NCBI GenBank assembly: GCA_911728435.2
Contig: OU452202.1
Location: 14,921,135-14,985,134, forward strand
Source of the DNA: Apoderus coryli
Lineage: Eukaryota; Arthropoda; Insecta; Coleoptera; Attelabidae
Length of the DNA: 64,000 nt
Direction of reading: 5' to 3'
Made by a program: the position numbers and the translations under genes. The notes beneath the pieces were generated by a model, which did no database searches, was not told the DNA's origin, and was given only the letters and a program-made list of their open reading frames with translations. Below, one piece after another: positions 1 to 10,184 of this stretch. Position 1 is the stretch's first letter, and each line of letters opens with the position of its first letter.

Positions 1-138
1 TTCTTCGCAAATTCGCAACACAGTAATAAAATGCATGGGATATAGCATTTTTATCTGCAAAACCACAGGTAATATCAACAAAACTTTTTCTGAGATAGAA
101 AGATATTTTTGTAAGATCATGAATACCCTGATCGATGG

Positions 139-243
139 ATTGGAAGAGGTGGCCCCGTTGTGTGGCCTGCTAGGTCCCCTGATTTAACGCCCCTCGATTT
201 CTTTTTATGGGGAAGTATTAAAGAAGTAGTTTCTTTTTTTATG
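139..243 (+). pseudogene. Mariner-like transposase, C-terminal DDE fragment
   Basis: A short reading frame carries the third-aspartate region of a mariner-type transposase: W-I-G-R-G-G-P, then WPARSPDLTPLDFFLWG, then SIKEVV. This 'SPDL.P.DFFLWG' block is diagnostic of the catalytic domain. The upstream part lies outside the window or is degraded, and the reading runs into T-rich sequence afterwards. It resembles the equivalent block of the element at 5.5-6.4 kb (WIGRGNAAPKNWPARSPDL), so the two may be related lineages. It is a dead remnant with no intact ORF. Confidence 0.75.
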
Positions 244-375
244 TTCTTGAACCATTTTCTTTTAATTTTTTATTCTTGTTTTTCTTTGGGTTTCAGGTTC
301 TGGAAAACAACATTTTTTTTTTAATTTTTAGCGAAAAATTACATTTCGCTTGTCGAACTTTATTAAATAAACAAG

Positions 376-416
376 TAACAACATTTCGGCGATGGTTTGT
401 CGCCTTCTTCAGGTCA
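376..416 (-). ncRNA. Hammerhead-ribozyme-like motif (degenerate)
   Basis: Read on the minus strand this has the hammerhead order: TGAC, then CTGAAGA, then a stem GGCGA/TCGCC with a 7-nt loop, then GAAA, then TGTT, then GTTA. TGAC can pair with GTTA (one G.U) as stem I. Stem III is reduced to a single base pair. Such minimal stem III hammerheads are known from Penelope-like elements and retrozymes; activity is not shown here. Confidence 0.4.
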
Positions 417-883
417 TTCTATTATTTTTTCCCCTTTTACATTTTGTCAAAAATTCAGAATATAACATATACATTTTAAAATCATACTTTATATAATATT
501 TTTCTTTTTTTTTTTACACTAAAAATACATATATTATACAGGACTTCACGTTTACAAACACAATACAGTTTTCTAAAGAAGTAAATCAGAATGCCCCAAC
601 TACACCGGAAAATATGATGCAACGCATTAGAAATGCTTGCAGAAATGAGACCAGAGAGAATATGATTCAGAGTCAGGAATCCTTCATAAAGCAAATTGAT
701 ATAAGTGCATTGAAGTTAGAGGTCATCATTTTGAGAATTTATTATAATAAATTTCAAGGTTTTGTCGAGACCTTTTTCTTTCGTGTAATAGCAAATAAAT
801 TTTATTATTTCAATCGGAATAAAAAAATTTTGTTAACAAAAGTTATTTGTTTTTTTCTGTAGAATACGATTCTGTAATAAAAA

Positions 884-1070
884 AAAATACGCGTGCAGCA
901 CAGTACACGTGATAGAAGTGAATACTTCTTTCACGAGAGAGGAAGGGAATACGAATGACGGTACGAAAGGGACAACCGAAGGATAGGCAACGTTAAGCCG
1001 CTATATACATAATAGTGTATGGTATAGGATATAGTCTCTCTCTCCCTCATATTTAAAAAACCAAAGTTGA
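884..1070. repeat. Diverged copy of dispersed repeat 'B'
   Basis: Shares a block beginning CGCGTGCAGCACAGTACACG with 55487-55660 and 59040-59215, including a near-perfect 28-bp hairpin (908-935) and the downstream TAATAGTGTATGGTATAGGA. Here the GA microsatellite is replaced by non-repetitive sequence, so this is an older or divergent copy. It lacks the LINE coding tail that the other two copies have. Confidence 0.8.
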
Positions 1071-1264
1071 CCTTGATATAACCTTGAAACGGTTGTTAAA
1101 TTCGCAAATAGATATCACCACTGCATTTGCCTCAATAGCAAACAACTGTTATTTGAAAAATGTGCCGTTTTTAAGATATAAGGCTGTCTCAAGATAAATG
1201 GACCACCCGGCATATCAGTCGTATAAGCAACACCAAAATTGTTAACGATTGACAACTTAATTAC

Positions 1265-1516
1265 CTTGTTGTTCGATCCGCTTTTCCTAGAACTATCAGT
1301 ACCAGAAGTAGCAGTTATATAATCGTCTGTAGTTGTACTTTCCGAGATATCAGTATTGGTTTTGCCAGAATCTGTTCTAGCAAGTAATAAATCAGGTACA
1401 ATAGCTGGTAGTGGAGATTCGGCTGGGGGTTCTGGAGATTTTCGTTTCCATAGTGGTGATATAACTTTTGGTGCAGAACGGAAATTGTTTGTTTGTGAAG
1501 GCGATAGTAAATCCAG
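1265..1516 (-). CDS. Internal exon 11 (3'-most seen) of minus-strand host gene
   Basis: A 252-bp exon, phase 0 to phase 0, 84 codons. The acceptor is ...TTTCATGGCAG and the donor AAG|GTAATT. It begins LDLLSPSQTNNF and ends TSGTDSSRKSGSNNK. The composition is rich in Ser, Thr, Pro and Asp, typical of a disordered linker, with a run SESTTTDDYITA that suggests acidic/kinase-type sites. It joins in phase to the exon at 1575-1729. No stop codon is reached, so the gene continues to the left beyond the window. Confidence 0.82.
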
Positions 1517-1574
1517 CTGCCATGAAATATAATATATTTAGAAATTGTTAAATAACAATTTATGAAATAACTAC

Positions 1575-1729
1575 TTTGGTTGAAGGTTTCTCGACGATTA
1601 TTCGTGGGTATACGTCCTGTTCGACAGTTTCTTCATCTAAAAGTTCCGTGTCAATGGAAGATCTCTGTTGATGTTGAAGCAATAGAAGGTGTCTTCTGTG
1701 TGATGCTGGAGTAAGAAGAGTTGCTGAAC
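1575..1729 (-). CDS. Internal exon 10 of minus-strand host gene
   Basis: A 155-bp exon. The acceptor TTTCTTAACAG and donor AAA|GTAGTT are readable, and the phase (first two bases complete a Gly codon) fits the exon at 7438-7553. It encodes SATLLTPASHRRHLLLLQ, then a Gln/Ser stretch, then an acidic segment LLDEETVEQDVYPRIIVEKP. The HRRHLLLLQ core is basic then hydrophobic and could be a short helical motif. Only 58 bp of intron separate it from the next exon. Confidence 0.82.
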
Positions 1730-2270
1730 CTGTTAAGAAATTACCTACTGATCAAGCAGAAAGAAAATATATGATTTTTTCATGTTATAATTTTGTGTAT
1801 AGAAATAGCAGTGTTACAGACTTGATGAGAGTGATTTGAATAGTAACTTTCGATCAGTATCATTTAACCTTATAATTTAGACCCTTACACAGCGAATACA
1901 ATGATGATTATAAAATATGTAGGTATTTCGTTTATATTTTAAATGACGTTATGTATAGCAAAAATTAGATAAACCTGATAAACTTTTATTTTCGCTTTAG
2001 TATTCTTTAGCACTTCTAACACAGCATAAAAAGTACAGCACTCCAAGTCTCCAGTTGCGAGGCGTTATGCGCATCTCGTCGCGCATGCCGCCATTATAGG
2101 AGAGAACGTGTCAATAATCGCATAGACGTAGGTAGATACTATTCACTCCTGTGTTTATTGTCGGCGTGTACAATATAAGAGATAAATAAATATTTTGTTT
2201 GTAATCTGAATATGTGGTTGTGTGTTCTGTTCAGTATAGTGTATGTGAGACTTAATTAAAAATGCTCAGG
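1730..2270. other. Intronic AT-rich sequence, no supported gene
   Basis: I find no coding frame with domain character here. A CpG-containing patch around 2050-2110 stands out against the AT-rich surroundings, but I cannot assign it. Confidence 0.5.
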
Positions 2271-2274
2271 ATGA

Positions 2275-2486
2275 CTTATTTGGAAACTTAAATAATCCGC
2301 ATGATGTCTTTTTGTTACACATATATCGAGGTCATCTTTCAAAGAAACTTCGAGGAATTTTTATTGAAACTAAATATATGTGATGATCTTGTAAATATTG
2401 GTAATACACGAAAAGATAGTCACCCGTGTTCAATATTTCCAAAGTGTTATGTATTGAAGTTATTAAAACACACAAATACACTATGA
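2275..2486 (+). pseudogene. THAP9/P-element-type transposase C-terminal remnant
   Basis: The frame carries FQRNFEEFLLKLNICDDLVN followed by HPC. The same arrangement occurs at 54370-54480 (FQNNFENCLIKLNITNNFIN ... EHPC), and I read both as the C-terminal tail of THAP9/P-type transposases. Only this end is preserved; no THAP zinc finger or catalytic domain lies nearby. The family call rests on the match between the two copies and on separate THAP-domain pieces near 53.1 and 60.7 kb. Confidence 0.55.
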
Positions 2487-2489
2487 TAC

Positions 2490-4690
2490 ATTTATTACAA
2501 TTCTCACGTCACGTACATATATACAATTAATACTTAATACAATGGAACATGGCCGATGATACATGTTCATCACTTCAAACCGCAGTACCGAATCCCCTGC
2601 TTTTAGCGTGCGCTGTCCTTACATTATGTGAAACTATGCGCATGTGCGCTAGGTAGTGCAAATACACTACACAAAGGATTTTGTTTTGCGATTATATAAT
2701 ATAAGGTTTAGGATTTAGTTCACTTTAAAATACGTTAACAGAAATTTAAAAAACAATCATAAAGTCAAATTAATTATATGGTGAAATTTGTAATGTTTAT
2801 GTTGGTTTAGTGTTCTACGCCAAAGATTCTACTCAGATTATTTATTTGAACCCAACCCAACCCTATATTTGTATAATAAAATTTTTGACAGGGCTTATAA
2901 AATTCTGCTATTTTGTATCATGTGGCAAAAATCACCCAATCACGTCAACATTTACCTGATAACACCACTCAAAGGATGTTTTCAATCACTATGACACACC
3001 ACAAATATTTGAAATTTTAAAATTAACAGCATAACATATAATGCCAGGACTTGACTTCTCTCCTAAATTGGCGGCGTCATACGTCACAGTTTGAAATCAT
3101 TTGGTTCAAAGTGCCGACGCGACGTGGACTCGGAATTCTGTTCTTTATGCTGTGCTTATAATTCTTCTTTAGTGATTGTTACTTTGTTCAACTTTTCTCA
3201 TAGTTTCTTTGATTTCTTCTATATTCAGTAGTGTGTAGAATTTTTGCATGTGTCCTTGTCTGTGTCACGTTGTTCCACCTCTTCTATCTCAGAGTCACGT
3301 TCTTTTTTTCGCTTTGTGTGATTTTATTTATTTTTGTCCGTTAGCTTTACACTGTTTTTCCTCCTGATGTTCCTATATTTTTCTAATATGACTATATAGA
3401 AGTTTCCCAAGAGTAATAGAAAATATATTATACAAAATTGCTTATAATAACTAATAAAATCACATAAGTAGGAAGAAAAAAAAATCATAAAAAACGCTGT
3501 AACAGAAATGTTTAGAGATATTTTTAAACGTCCTTTAAGAAAGAAATTTACTACCTGTCTTTCGTTTATCGTACACATATACGAGCAATGTATTCTAGTT
3601 CTTTTATTGAAGCACAATTTCCAAATGTCGTCAGAGATCTACAAGTGGAAATTTTAGAGCTGATACATAAAAAAGTCTTGAAAAATGCTATAAATTTCAC
3701 TTTGCAGGGAAGCGGAATTTATGACTGAGTTTAACTAGCGACTATATATAAATACATTTATTCATGTGTCCTGGATAAAGGACAGTTAAATCTCTATTTT
3801 ACGACAAAAACGTTGGGGATTTTCGACGTCTATATTATGTTGTTGTAAAAATGCTCCAAAGGGTATGGCAATTAGAAACATATTAAAGGGTAAATTATTT
3901 ATTTTGCTGAATATATCATAGGATCGAAGTAAATATAGACTTCTAAACATTGCCCACAGGATAATAGAAGAAATATTACAGGTAATACGAGGAATAAGTG
4001 TAATATGTCCGGTTTGATCCAGAAATGGCACCATTTGGTCTAATTTTTTGATGGTATGCGATAATCCCTGCTTAGCGTTTATAATAACTTTCCCGTCGGT
4101 TGCTTACGTGAAAATGGAAAATTCAGCATATATATACGTATAAATATAAGTACGTATATTTCAAATGAAAGGTCTAACATCACTTCAAATATAAGAAGAA
4201 ATGGATTCAACACTTTTCTTCATCATATATAGGTATTCGGTGAGTTTTGGAGTTTAAGCAAGTTCACAGAGATCACAACTGCCGAAGATTGAAAAAGTCA
4301 TGAAAATCGTGAACTACTTGGATATTCACTGAATGAATAAGAAATATTTGTGGTAGGTCAGTGCCGGGTGTGGTAACGCTAGAAAATGTGTATACACTGA
4401 ATCACTAGATCAACCGCCAATAAGACACTTTACAATCGAAATTCCAGCAAATTATCATCAAAATACTCCTTAAACTAAACGATAAACAAAACAATAGATT
4501 GGTAAACCAACTCAACCCAACCCAAGGAAGTCAAATACAATTTTACCTGCGAATGAAGTTATGGAGACTATTCTTTTGAGACGTCAAAGGAATTCATTAC
4601 ATTCAGAACTGGTCAGTACTACTTAGAGTTATTGTAACGTGTATGAATCGTTTGCGCTTGAATCACGTACCTAGGTGTCAGGCTTGAAAT
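2490..4690. other. Intronic AT-rich sequence, no supported gene
   Basis: Only short, low-complexity open frames on both strands, none with a recognisable domain. Brief AACCCAACCC runs at about 2850 and 4510 are too short to be telomeric arrays. A 78-codon minus frame near 3790-4030 has no family signature I know. Confidence 0.5.
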
Positions 4691-4694
4691 ATAT

Positions 4695-5000
4695 GTATTA
4701 GGGATTAGAGGCCTTCTTCTTCTTAGCGGCCAGTGTAAATTTACACTAATGAAAACGATTCGCCCTGAAAAACGGTCCTGCTTTAATTGCATAGTATCTT
4801 GGCTAAAATATGCGCTTGCCCATCTTACATCATGCTGAATCTCATCATCGATATTTGCGTTCGCGGCGAGAATGCTGTCCTCTTCTGTATCAGCTAGGAC
4901 AACATCCTCCCAGCTTGCAGTGTACGCCGGTTGAAGAGTCCGCCGCCATCAAATCTCTATTACCCCGGCCGGCAGTTCATTCTTAACACGTTGAATGATG
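4695..5000 (-). other. Coding-like minus stretch ending in (GAAGAAG) tail, possibly a LINE 3' end
   Basis: The minus strand is GC-richer than its surroundings and has an open stretch containing EEDSILAANANIDDEIQHDV. It ends in AAGAAGAAGAAGGCC at 4702-4718 (plus-strand reading CTTCTTCTTC). The RTE-like LINE fragments at 44953 and 63643 have the same kind of GAAGAAG tail. I could not match the protein to a known polymerase end, so the LINE assignment is tentative. Confidence 0.3.
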
Positions 5001-5559
5001 AAGTTTTTTAACACTATGGTTTACAGCAGATGTTCTCCATGGAAGGGTTGATTTTACTCCTTACATACGGGGAATAATCAGGTCAAATCTATTTTAAGAA
5101 ATTTGACGTCGATATCTTCCGCAACTAGTTTCAATTGGATCAATCGATGCCTCAAGGCTTGTCAAGATTTTTTGCACCGTTTCACATTTGTGGAAATCGG
5201 TAGGTACCCTTTTGTGAACGATATACCTAACCCATAATTTTTTAGGGCTTGGGTAAACAATTTGTGATTAGACTTAATTAACTAATGATTTTTAATCTTC
5301 AATTCTAGCCTGAGTACGATTATTTTGAAATATTTTCGAAACGAGTAAAGTTGAATTAACCAAATGTAGCATATTTATTCACCTAGTTAAATGTCGCAAA
5401 CTGACATGAAATTGAATAAATAAGGATGATCATAGGCGGGTAAACGGGGGGACCCTTGTCTTAATTATAAGCTAACTTTGTTTTCTTGTGACTTTTATTC
5501 CATTTGTGTCAAAAATGTGATAAAATAAAGTTTGCTCGACAGTTTCAATTGGCACTGTA

Positions 5560-6394
5560 TAAACTTTGTTTTTCACTTGACCCCAGACAGTAAAATCTCA
5601 AGGATTTAAGTCAGGAGACCTAGCCGGCCAATTTTTAGGAGCAGCATTTCCGCGCCCTATCCACCGTCCTTCAAAATTTTCGTTTAACCACTGACGACAC
5701 CGTCTACTATAAGAGACTATAATGTGGAGGGGCGCCATCATGCATAAACCATAAAGAGGTTCGACGAGCCAGGGGAATATATTTGAGGAATTGCAATAGA
5801 ATTTGCGACAGAAGATTAAATGACATTACTCCAGTTAGATTTCCTGGGAAAATGTGATAACCCAGAAGTTTATTTTCTAATGTTGAACATTTACTTTGAA
5901 AGAATGTTGATAATGAGTTACTTTTCTTGCATGAGGATTTTCATCAGCCCACACATGCTCATTATGCATGTTGAAAACCCCACTTCTGGTAAATGTGGCT
6001 TCGCCTGTGAATATAATATTAGAAAAAAACAATCGGTTTCGTTCTCTCATATCTAAAAGCCACTGACAAAACTCTAGACGCTGCGGAAAATCTGTTGGTA
6101 AAAGAGTTGTTGTGCTTTTGCAATCAGCCATTGAACTGAATTCGAAATTTGAGTTTGTTGCGCAAGTCGTCTTGTGCTAATGTTAGGATTTTCTTCAAAA
6201 TGATGTAAAATTTCTTCCTTATTTCGTACCTTTCCAATGGTTCTATTTCTTCCTCTATTTCTTATATTGTAGCGTTCCAGATTCTCGTAAACGCCGTTTA
6301 GTTGAAAGAAAGGTTTTGTAATTGGGCAAATGTCTTGTAGGAAACTTCTCTCAGTACCTTTTTGCTGCCGCACGAGCACTACCGATACATTCAC
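5560..6394 (-). pseudogene. Mariner-like transposase, frameshifted
   Basis: Reading leftward on the minus strand: an N-terminal helix-turn-helix region (HHFEENPNISTRRLAQQT), then PQRLEFCQWLLDM, then FTGEATFTRSGVFNMHNEHV (first-aspartate region, with GEA where DEA is usual), then FMHDGAPLHIIVSYSRRCRQ (second Asp), then NWPARSPDLNP with a stop followed by FTVWGQVKNKVY. The reading changes frame near 6100 and 5880. With a lost catalytic residue and internal stops, it is inactive. Membership in the Tc1/mariner DDE superfamily is secure; the subfamily is not. Confidence 0.82.
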
Positions 6395-6546
6395 CGAGTG
6401 TTAACAACATGTCAACATATTCGGAAGTAGTATACTGCATTTTAAATAGGTGACGCCGAATTAGGTAAAAATAAAAATATGTGAAATAAAACAAACACGC
6501 CTTTTCCACAAATTAGGTCCTTTATATGTTAAGACAAACTCAACAA

Positions 6547-6592
6547 GCGCCAGACATGTTTCGGAATCAAGCCGATTCCATCTTCAGTGGCT
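6547..6592 (-). ncRNA. Hammerhead ribozyme-like motif, type I with short stem III
   Basis: The minus strand reads GCCA, CTGAAGA, TGGAATC-ggctt-GATTCC, GAAAC, AT, GTC, TGGC. GCCA (6588-6591) pairs with TGGC (6549-6552) as stem I, GGAATC pairs with GATTCC as stem II, and AC pairs with GT as a two-base-pair stem III closed by AT. The conserved core CUGANGA/GAAA and a GUC cleavage triplet are all present. This is the best preserved of the dispersed motifs in the window. Short-stem III hammerheads are known from Penelope-like elements; no such reverse transcriptase is visible here. Confidence 0.6.
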
Positions 6593-6599
6593 ACTAAAT

Positions 6600-6910
6600 T
6601 ACAATCTTTCATTCAAAGTTGGTAATTTGAAATATTAGATGAAAACTTAACACATATAGTTACAATTGACTTATTTTCAAATGTTATTTAGGATTTTAAA
6701 TTTTGCATTAGATTTTAAATTTATACTTCAACATCTAAAACAACTGAAAGGTAATTAAACATATAACTTTCAGGATGTTGAAGTATAAATTTAAAATCTA
6801 CTGTAAAATTTAAAATTCTAAATAACATTTGGAAATAACTCAATTGTAACTATGTGTTAAGTTTTCATCTAGATATTTCAAATTACCAACTTTTAATGAA
6901 AGATTATAAT
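6600..6910. repeat. Large palindrome, ~137-bp arms
   Basis: Left arm 6600-6736 (from CAATCTTTCATTCAAAGTTGG through ATACTTCAACATC) is repeated inverted at about 6774-6910, with a roughly 37-bp spacer. Arms match closely with scattered substitutions and a small indel. It abuts the hammerhead-like motif at 6547-6592 and sits inside the right part of the mariner-like element. Confidence 0.85.
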
Positions 6911-7437
6911 AATAAAAAACTTAAGTAAATTAAATGTAAAAAATATCCAAAACAATTTAAAAGGATACCGACGAATTATATACTGAAAATTTCAAACTCG
7001 AAGTATGCCTTTTTTATATAAAAAACTGTATTTTATCACATTTTTGAAACAAATGGAATAAAAGTCACAAGAAAAAAAAGTTAGGTTATAATTAAGACAA
7101 GGGCCCCCCCCCCCGTTTATCCGCCATCTTTTTTTATTCAATTTCATGTCAGTATACGACATTTAACTAGGTAAATAAATATACTACATTTGATTAATTC
7201 ATCTTTACTTGTTTCAAAAATTTAAAAAAAAAATCGTCCTCATCTTTAACATCTTTGTAAATAAGGTCTTTTCGAAACATTACAATTTAGGTTTTTTTCA
7301 TGATTGGACGTCCCCAATTCGCTCACAAATTTTGACCACCTATTTTAGAAACACCTTGTATATATCGTGCACAATACAGTGAACAAAATGCTAATCTACG
7401 AATTGCAAGTATTTAGGCATATGCGATTGAAAATTAC

Positions 7438-7553
7438 CTGGCGAAGCCAAGGAAGTCATCTCAGAACTACTTAATGCTGTTCCGTTATCAGTCCCTGAAT
7501 CAGCTTGCAAGACAGTTACTTGAGATTCATTCCAAATACCATCAGATTGATCT
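7438..7553 (-). CDS. Internal exon 9 of minus-strand host gene
   Basis: A 116-bp exon between acceptor TTATTATTTCAG and donor CCAG|GTAATT. The first base completes an Arg codon from exon 8, and the last G starts the Gly completed in exon 10. It encodes DQSDGIWNESQVTVLQADSG, then TDNGTALSSSEMTSLASP. Segments of this kind (an acidic Trp-containing core followed by Ser/Thr runs) are compatible with a conserved binding motif inside a disordered region, but no domain is recognised. Confidence 0.84.
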
Positions 7554-7674
7554 CTGAAATAATAATAAACTTAAATGGAACGGTTAAATTTACTTTAGTC
7601 AAAGTAGAGCTCAGCAAGAAAGTTGAATATCAAAATGAATTTATTTTTATATGAGTTTTATCTGTTGTGCGTAC

Positions 7675-8080
7675 CGTGCATCGTTGGTCAAAGAGTCATT
7701 GGAAGCAAAAGGTGACAATCTTCGATCTGGCATCAGACACACCGAAGGCACTACTCCCTCATCAATAGGTGATCGATTTTTCACATCAATTTCTAGGCTC
7801 TGTTGAGGATCGATATATTTCTTATTGTAGATTAAATGCTCATGGAACTCTTCATCAATAGAATCCTGTCCATATCCACCATCAATGGATGAATAAATAT
7901 TGTCATCTAACGGTTTGCAAATACCTTCGTTTCTTATTGGAGATTTTTGAAAATATGGCGTAAAACTTCGTTGTTCTTCTTCAGAGGTAATGTTTTCGTG
8001 GCTCATTGATGTAAGTGGTTTTACCGGTACGACACTGTCATCTATTTTCTGGGGTTTTCGTGGATCGAATAGTATTGCTC
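7675..8080 (-). CDS. Internal exon 8 of minus-strand host gene (largest)
   Basis: A 406-bp exon with acceptor TTTTTCTAG and donor GCACG|GTACGC. It encodes about 135 residues starting AILFDPRKPQKIDDSVVPVK and ending SPFASNDSLTNDA. In between are acidic and aromatic patches (SSIDGGYGQDSIDEEFHEHL) and proline/serine motifs (RSPIDEG, RRLSPF). It has no transmembrane segment or cysteine cluster. The G from exon 7 completes the first Gly. The intron between it and exon 7 is only 139 bp and contains a small MITE (8109-8174). Confidence 0.86.
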
Positions 8081-8108
8081 CTAGAAAAATAATAAGTTGC
8101 ATATTATA

Positions 8109-8174
8109 CAGGGTGAGTCAAACTAGACGCGAGGGTCTACTGTGGTAAAACTACGTCTAGGTTGACTCACCCTC
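8109..8174. mobile_element. 66-bp MITE inside a short host intron
   Basis: Begins CAGGGTGAGTCAAACTAGACG and ends CGTCTAGGTTGACTCACCCT, almost perfect inverted repeats of about 20 bp, flanked by TA. This is the size and terminus of a tiny mariner-type MITE that folds into one hairpin. It makes up nearly half of the 139-bp intron between exons 7 and 8, so it must be compatible with splicing. Confidence 0.85.
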
Positions 8175-8219
8175 TATATGTTAATTAGAAGGGATTGAGT
8201 CAATAAACGTTACACTTAC

Positions 8220-8434
8220 CATCAGATACAGTTTTCGTTAAAGGTCTTCTCTCTTTTTTTGTAGGAATTTGTGGTTTGAAGTCTATAAAAATTTCCTTTT
8301 TGGACTCCGCAGATTCTTCTGATTCTTCTTGTTCATCGGAACGCGATAATGAAGAAGTATCACTGTTAGTTGTCAGAACTTCTGTTGGCATAACTACAGG
8401 TGCAGGTGGTGGCGTTGTAACCATGAATGGTGAT
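8220..8434 (-). CDS. Internal exon 7 of minus-strand host gene
   Basis: A 215-bp exon, acceptor CAAATTATCAG and donor GATG|GTAAGT (a strong donor). It encodes SPFMVTTPPPAPVVMPTEVL, an acidic serine run (SRSDEQEESEESAESKKE), then IFIDFKPQIPTKKERRPLTK and TVSDG. The tail RPLTKTVSDG closely resembles RKLTKSFSEAG in exon 6, an internal repeat of a basophilic kinase-like motif. Phase fits both neighbours. It is probably disordered, with one conserved island (FIDFKPQIP). Confidence 0.86.
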
Positions 8435-8511
8435 CTGATAATTTGATAGTTAGAAATATAATTTATTATAAATAAAACGTACAGATTTGTATTAAATAAA
8501 AGTACTTATAC

Positions 8512-8690
8512 CTTGGAGGTTCGTCAGATTGCGTTCGATGTAAAGGCTCATGGTCCATTATTGGTTCGAACTGAGAACAGTCATGTGAAGGGAGTCCAAA
8601 TTTCGTACCAGCCTCTGAGAATGATTTCGTTAATTTTCTACCATTAAGAATAATCCCATTGGTTTGGGCTCCTTGTGAAACCATTTTAAC
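8512..8690 (-). CDS. Internal exon 6 of minus-strand host gene
   Basis: A 179-bp exon, acceptor GTCTCTAG, donor CCAAG|GTATAAG, entering in phase 0. It encodes VKMVSQGAQTNGIILNGRKL, then TKSFSEAGTKFGLPSHDCSQ and FEPIMDHEPLHRTQSDEPPR. Visible motifs are RKLTKSFS and HRTQSDEPP, both basic residues upstream of Ser, of the type bound by 14-3-3 proteins when phosphorylated (inference only). It has an internal Met, but the upstream acceptor and matching phase argue that it is not the gene start. Confidence 0.86.
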
Positions 8691-9137
8691 CTAGAGACAT
8701 ATAAATTCGGTTGTAAATATTTATGGATAACTCAGAATTAAGCGTTTTCATTGGAGTTAAAGGAATAACGTTTGTTTTCGTATTTTCCAAGATTTCTTTC
8801 GTCATTACATATCATACTCATATTCCTGCAGAATTGTTGAACTTCCTCAACTACTGATGTTGATTTTGTTTACTGATGAAGCGATCTTTTCAAGAAATAC
8901 AATAAGGAATCTTCTTAATAACCATGGCATTTATGGTCTGATGCAAATGCGCATGGGACAGTTGATGATCATTTTCAACATCAGTTCTAGTTGAACGTTT
9001 GGATTGGATTTATGGGTGACTACTTAACTGAGTTGGACCCGTATTTCTACCAGGAAGACTTACCGGAGTGATATATCGACTTTCTGGAACACACACTTCC
9101 TGGATTTCTGGAAGACGTCCCATTGACAATAAGAAAT

Positions 9138-10180
9138 AATAATAATCGTCTTTATTGCTTCTTTTTTAAATATACAAAATTTACACCAATATTTGTGTGA
9201 TTTACATGAATCACAAAAATTGAACCACTTAAGGAGGCGAAGTCTAGTTTATAGCTACTCTACATAACCTCCAGAAGCAGCGCATGAACAAGTAGTAAAC
9301 AAACCAAAATATTTTCCTTAAGAATTTAAATACTTTTGTATAAATGGACATCTCATGATTATCCTAAAAAATATTATTAATCATCGGGCTTGTTTTTTAC
9401 TTACAATTATTGCAAATTTAGAAAAAATCAGAAAAGAAAACAATTACATCGCTATTGATTTTCTAAAAGGTACCTACTGTTTGTATAAAATTTAAGTTTA
9501 AATTATGTTGTTTACAGAGTGTTGATAGGATACTAAGATCTGAATTCATGAACTGTATTGCTCGTCCACGGCCGTTGTTGTCAAAGCTACAGTAGATTTG
9601 TGTGTCGTCAGCGTAGGCGTGGACATTACAATGTTCCAATGATTTCAGGATATCAGACGTGTATATAATAAATAATAAAGGTCCCCAAATTGATCCCTGG
9701 GGCACACCAGAGACAATACTAGCCTCACTAGAAAACTGACCTTTATAAGCAATTTGTTGCTTCCTAGATGACAGATAAGACTCTATAACACACGCAATGC
9801 ACATTCATCGAAACCATAAAATTTGAGTTTTGCTAGAAGCAACTTATGATTTACCGTATCAAATGCCTTAAAGAAATCTAATAGCACTAGGAAACTGTCC
9901 AAATTTCTATCACGAGCTCGAATAATATCATCAGTCACCTTAGCCAGCGCCACTGCAGTAATGTAAGTTGCTCGAGAACCATTGTGGCAATCCGGTATAA
10001 TACTCTTAGAATGCACATATTCAGAGATCTGTTTGTACAAAACTTTCTCAAATATTTTTGAAAGAGCTGGCAAAATACTAACAATTCTAAGGTCACTATA
10101 GGTCACAGGCTTCGACTTTTTAGGAAGTGGCAGTCCATACGAAATCTTCCACAAATCAGGAAAGCATCCAACCTCAAATA
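9138..10180 (-). mobile_element. Non-LTR retrotransposon (LINE 1), 5'-truncated, minus strand
   Basis: The minus strand encodes reverse-transcriptase blocks in the right order: FPDLWKISYGLPLPKKSKP, then FLVLLDFFKAFDTVNHKLLL, then [20 protein letters not shown], then HAYADDTQIYCSF (the catalytic YADD). A frameshift near 9800 separates the first half from the second, and the thumb ends early at about 9463. The 3' side continues as untranslated sequence to an (ATT)n-type tail at 9138-9155. The style is of the Jockey/CR1-like group. The 5' end meets a second LINE in the opposite orientation at about 10180. Confidence 0.88.
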
Positions 10181-10184
10181 GTCA

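Larger units (their letters stand above)
5250..7361 (-). mobile_element. Mariner-like element with long terminal inverted repeats
   Basis: Sequence at about 5290-5545 recurs inverted at about 7020-7300: the blocks around TTTAACTAGGTGAATAAATA, TTCAATTTCATGTCAGT, GGCGGATAAACGGGG and TTTTATCACATTTTTG. The right end reads TAGAAACACCTTGTA, a mariner-type terminus next to TA. The left terminus is eroded. Between the arms is a decayed minus-strand transposase and, towards the right, a large palindrome plus a hammerhead-like motif. A short internally deleted relative lies at 26565-27050. Confidence 0.8.

Noticed and set aside
2850..4530. Telomere-like AACCC repeats
   Set aside because: Only two or three units at two places; too short to mean anything.
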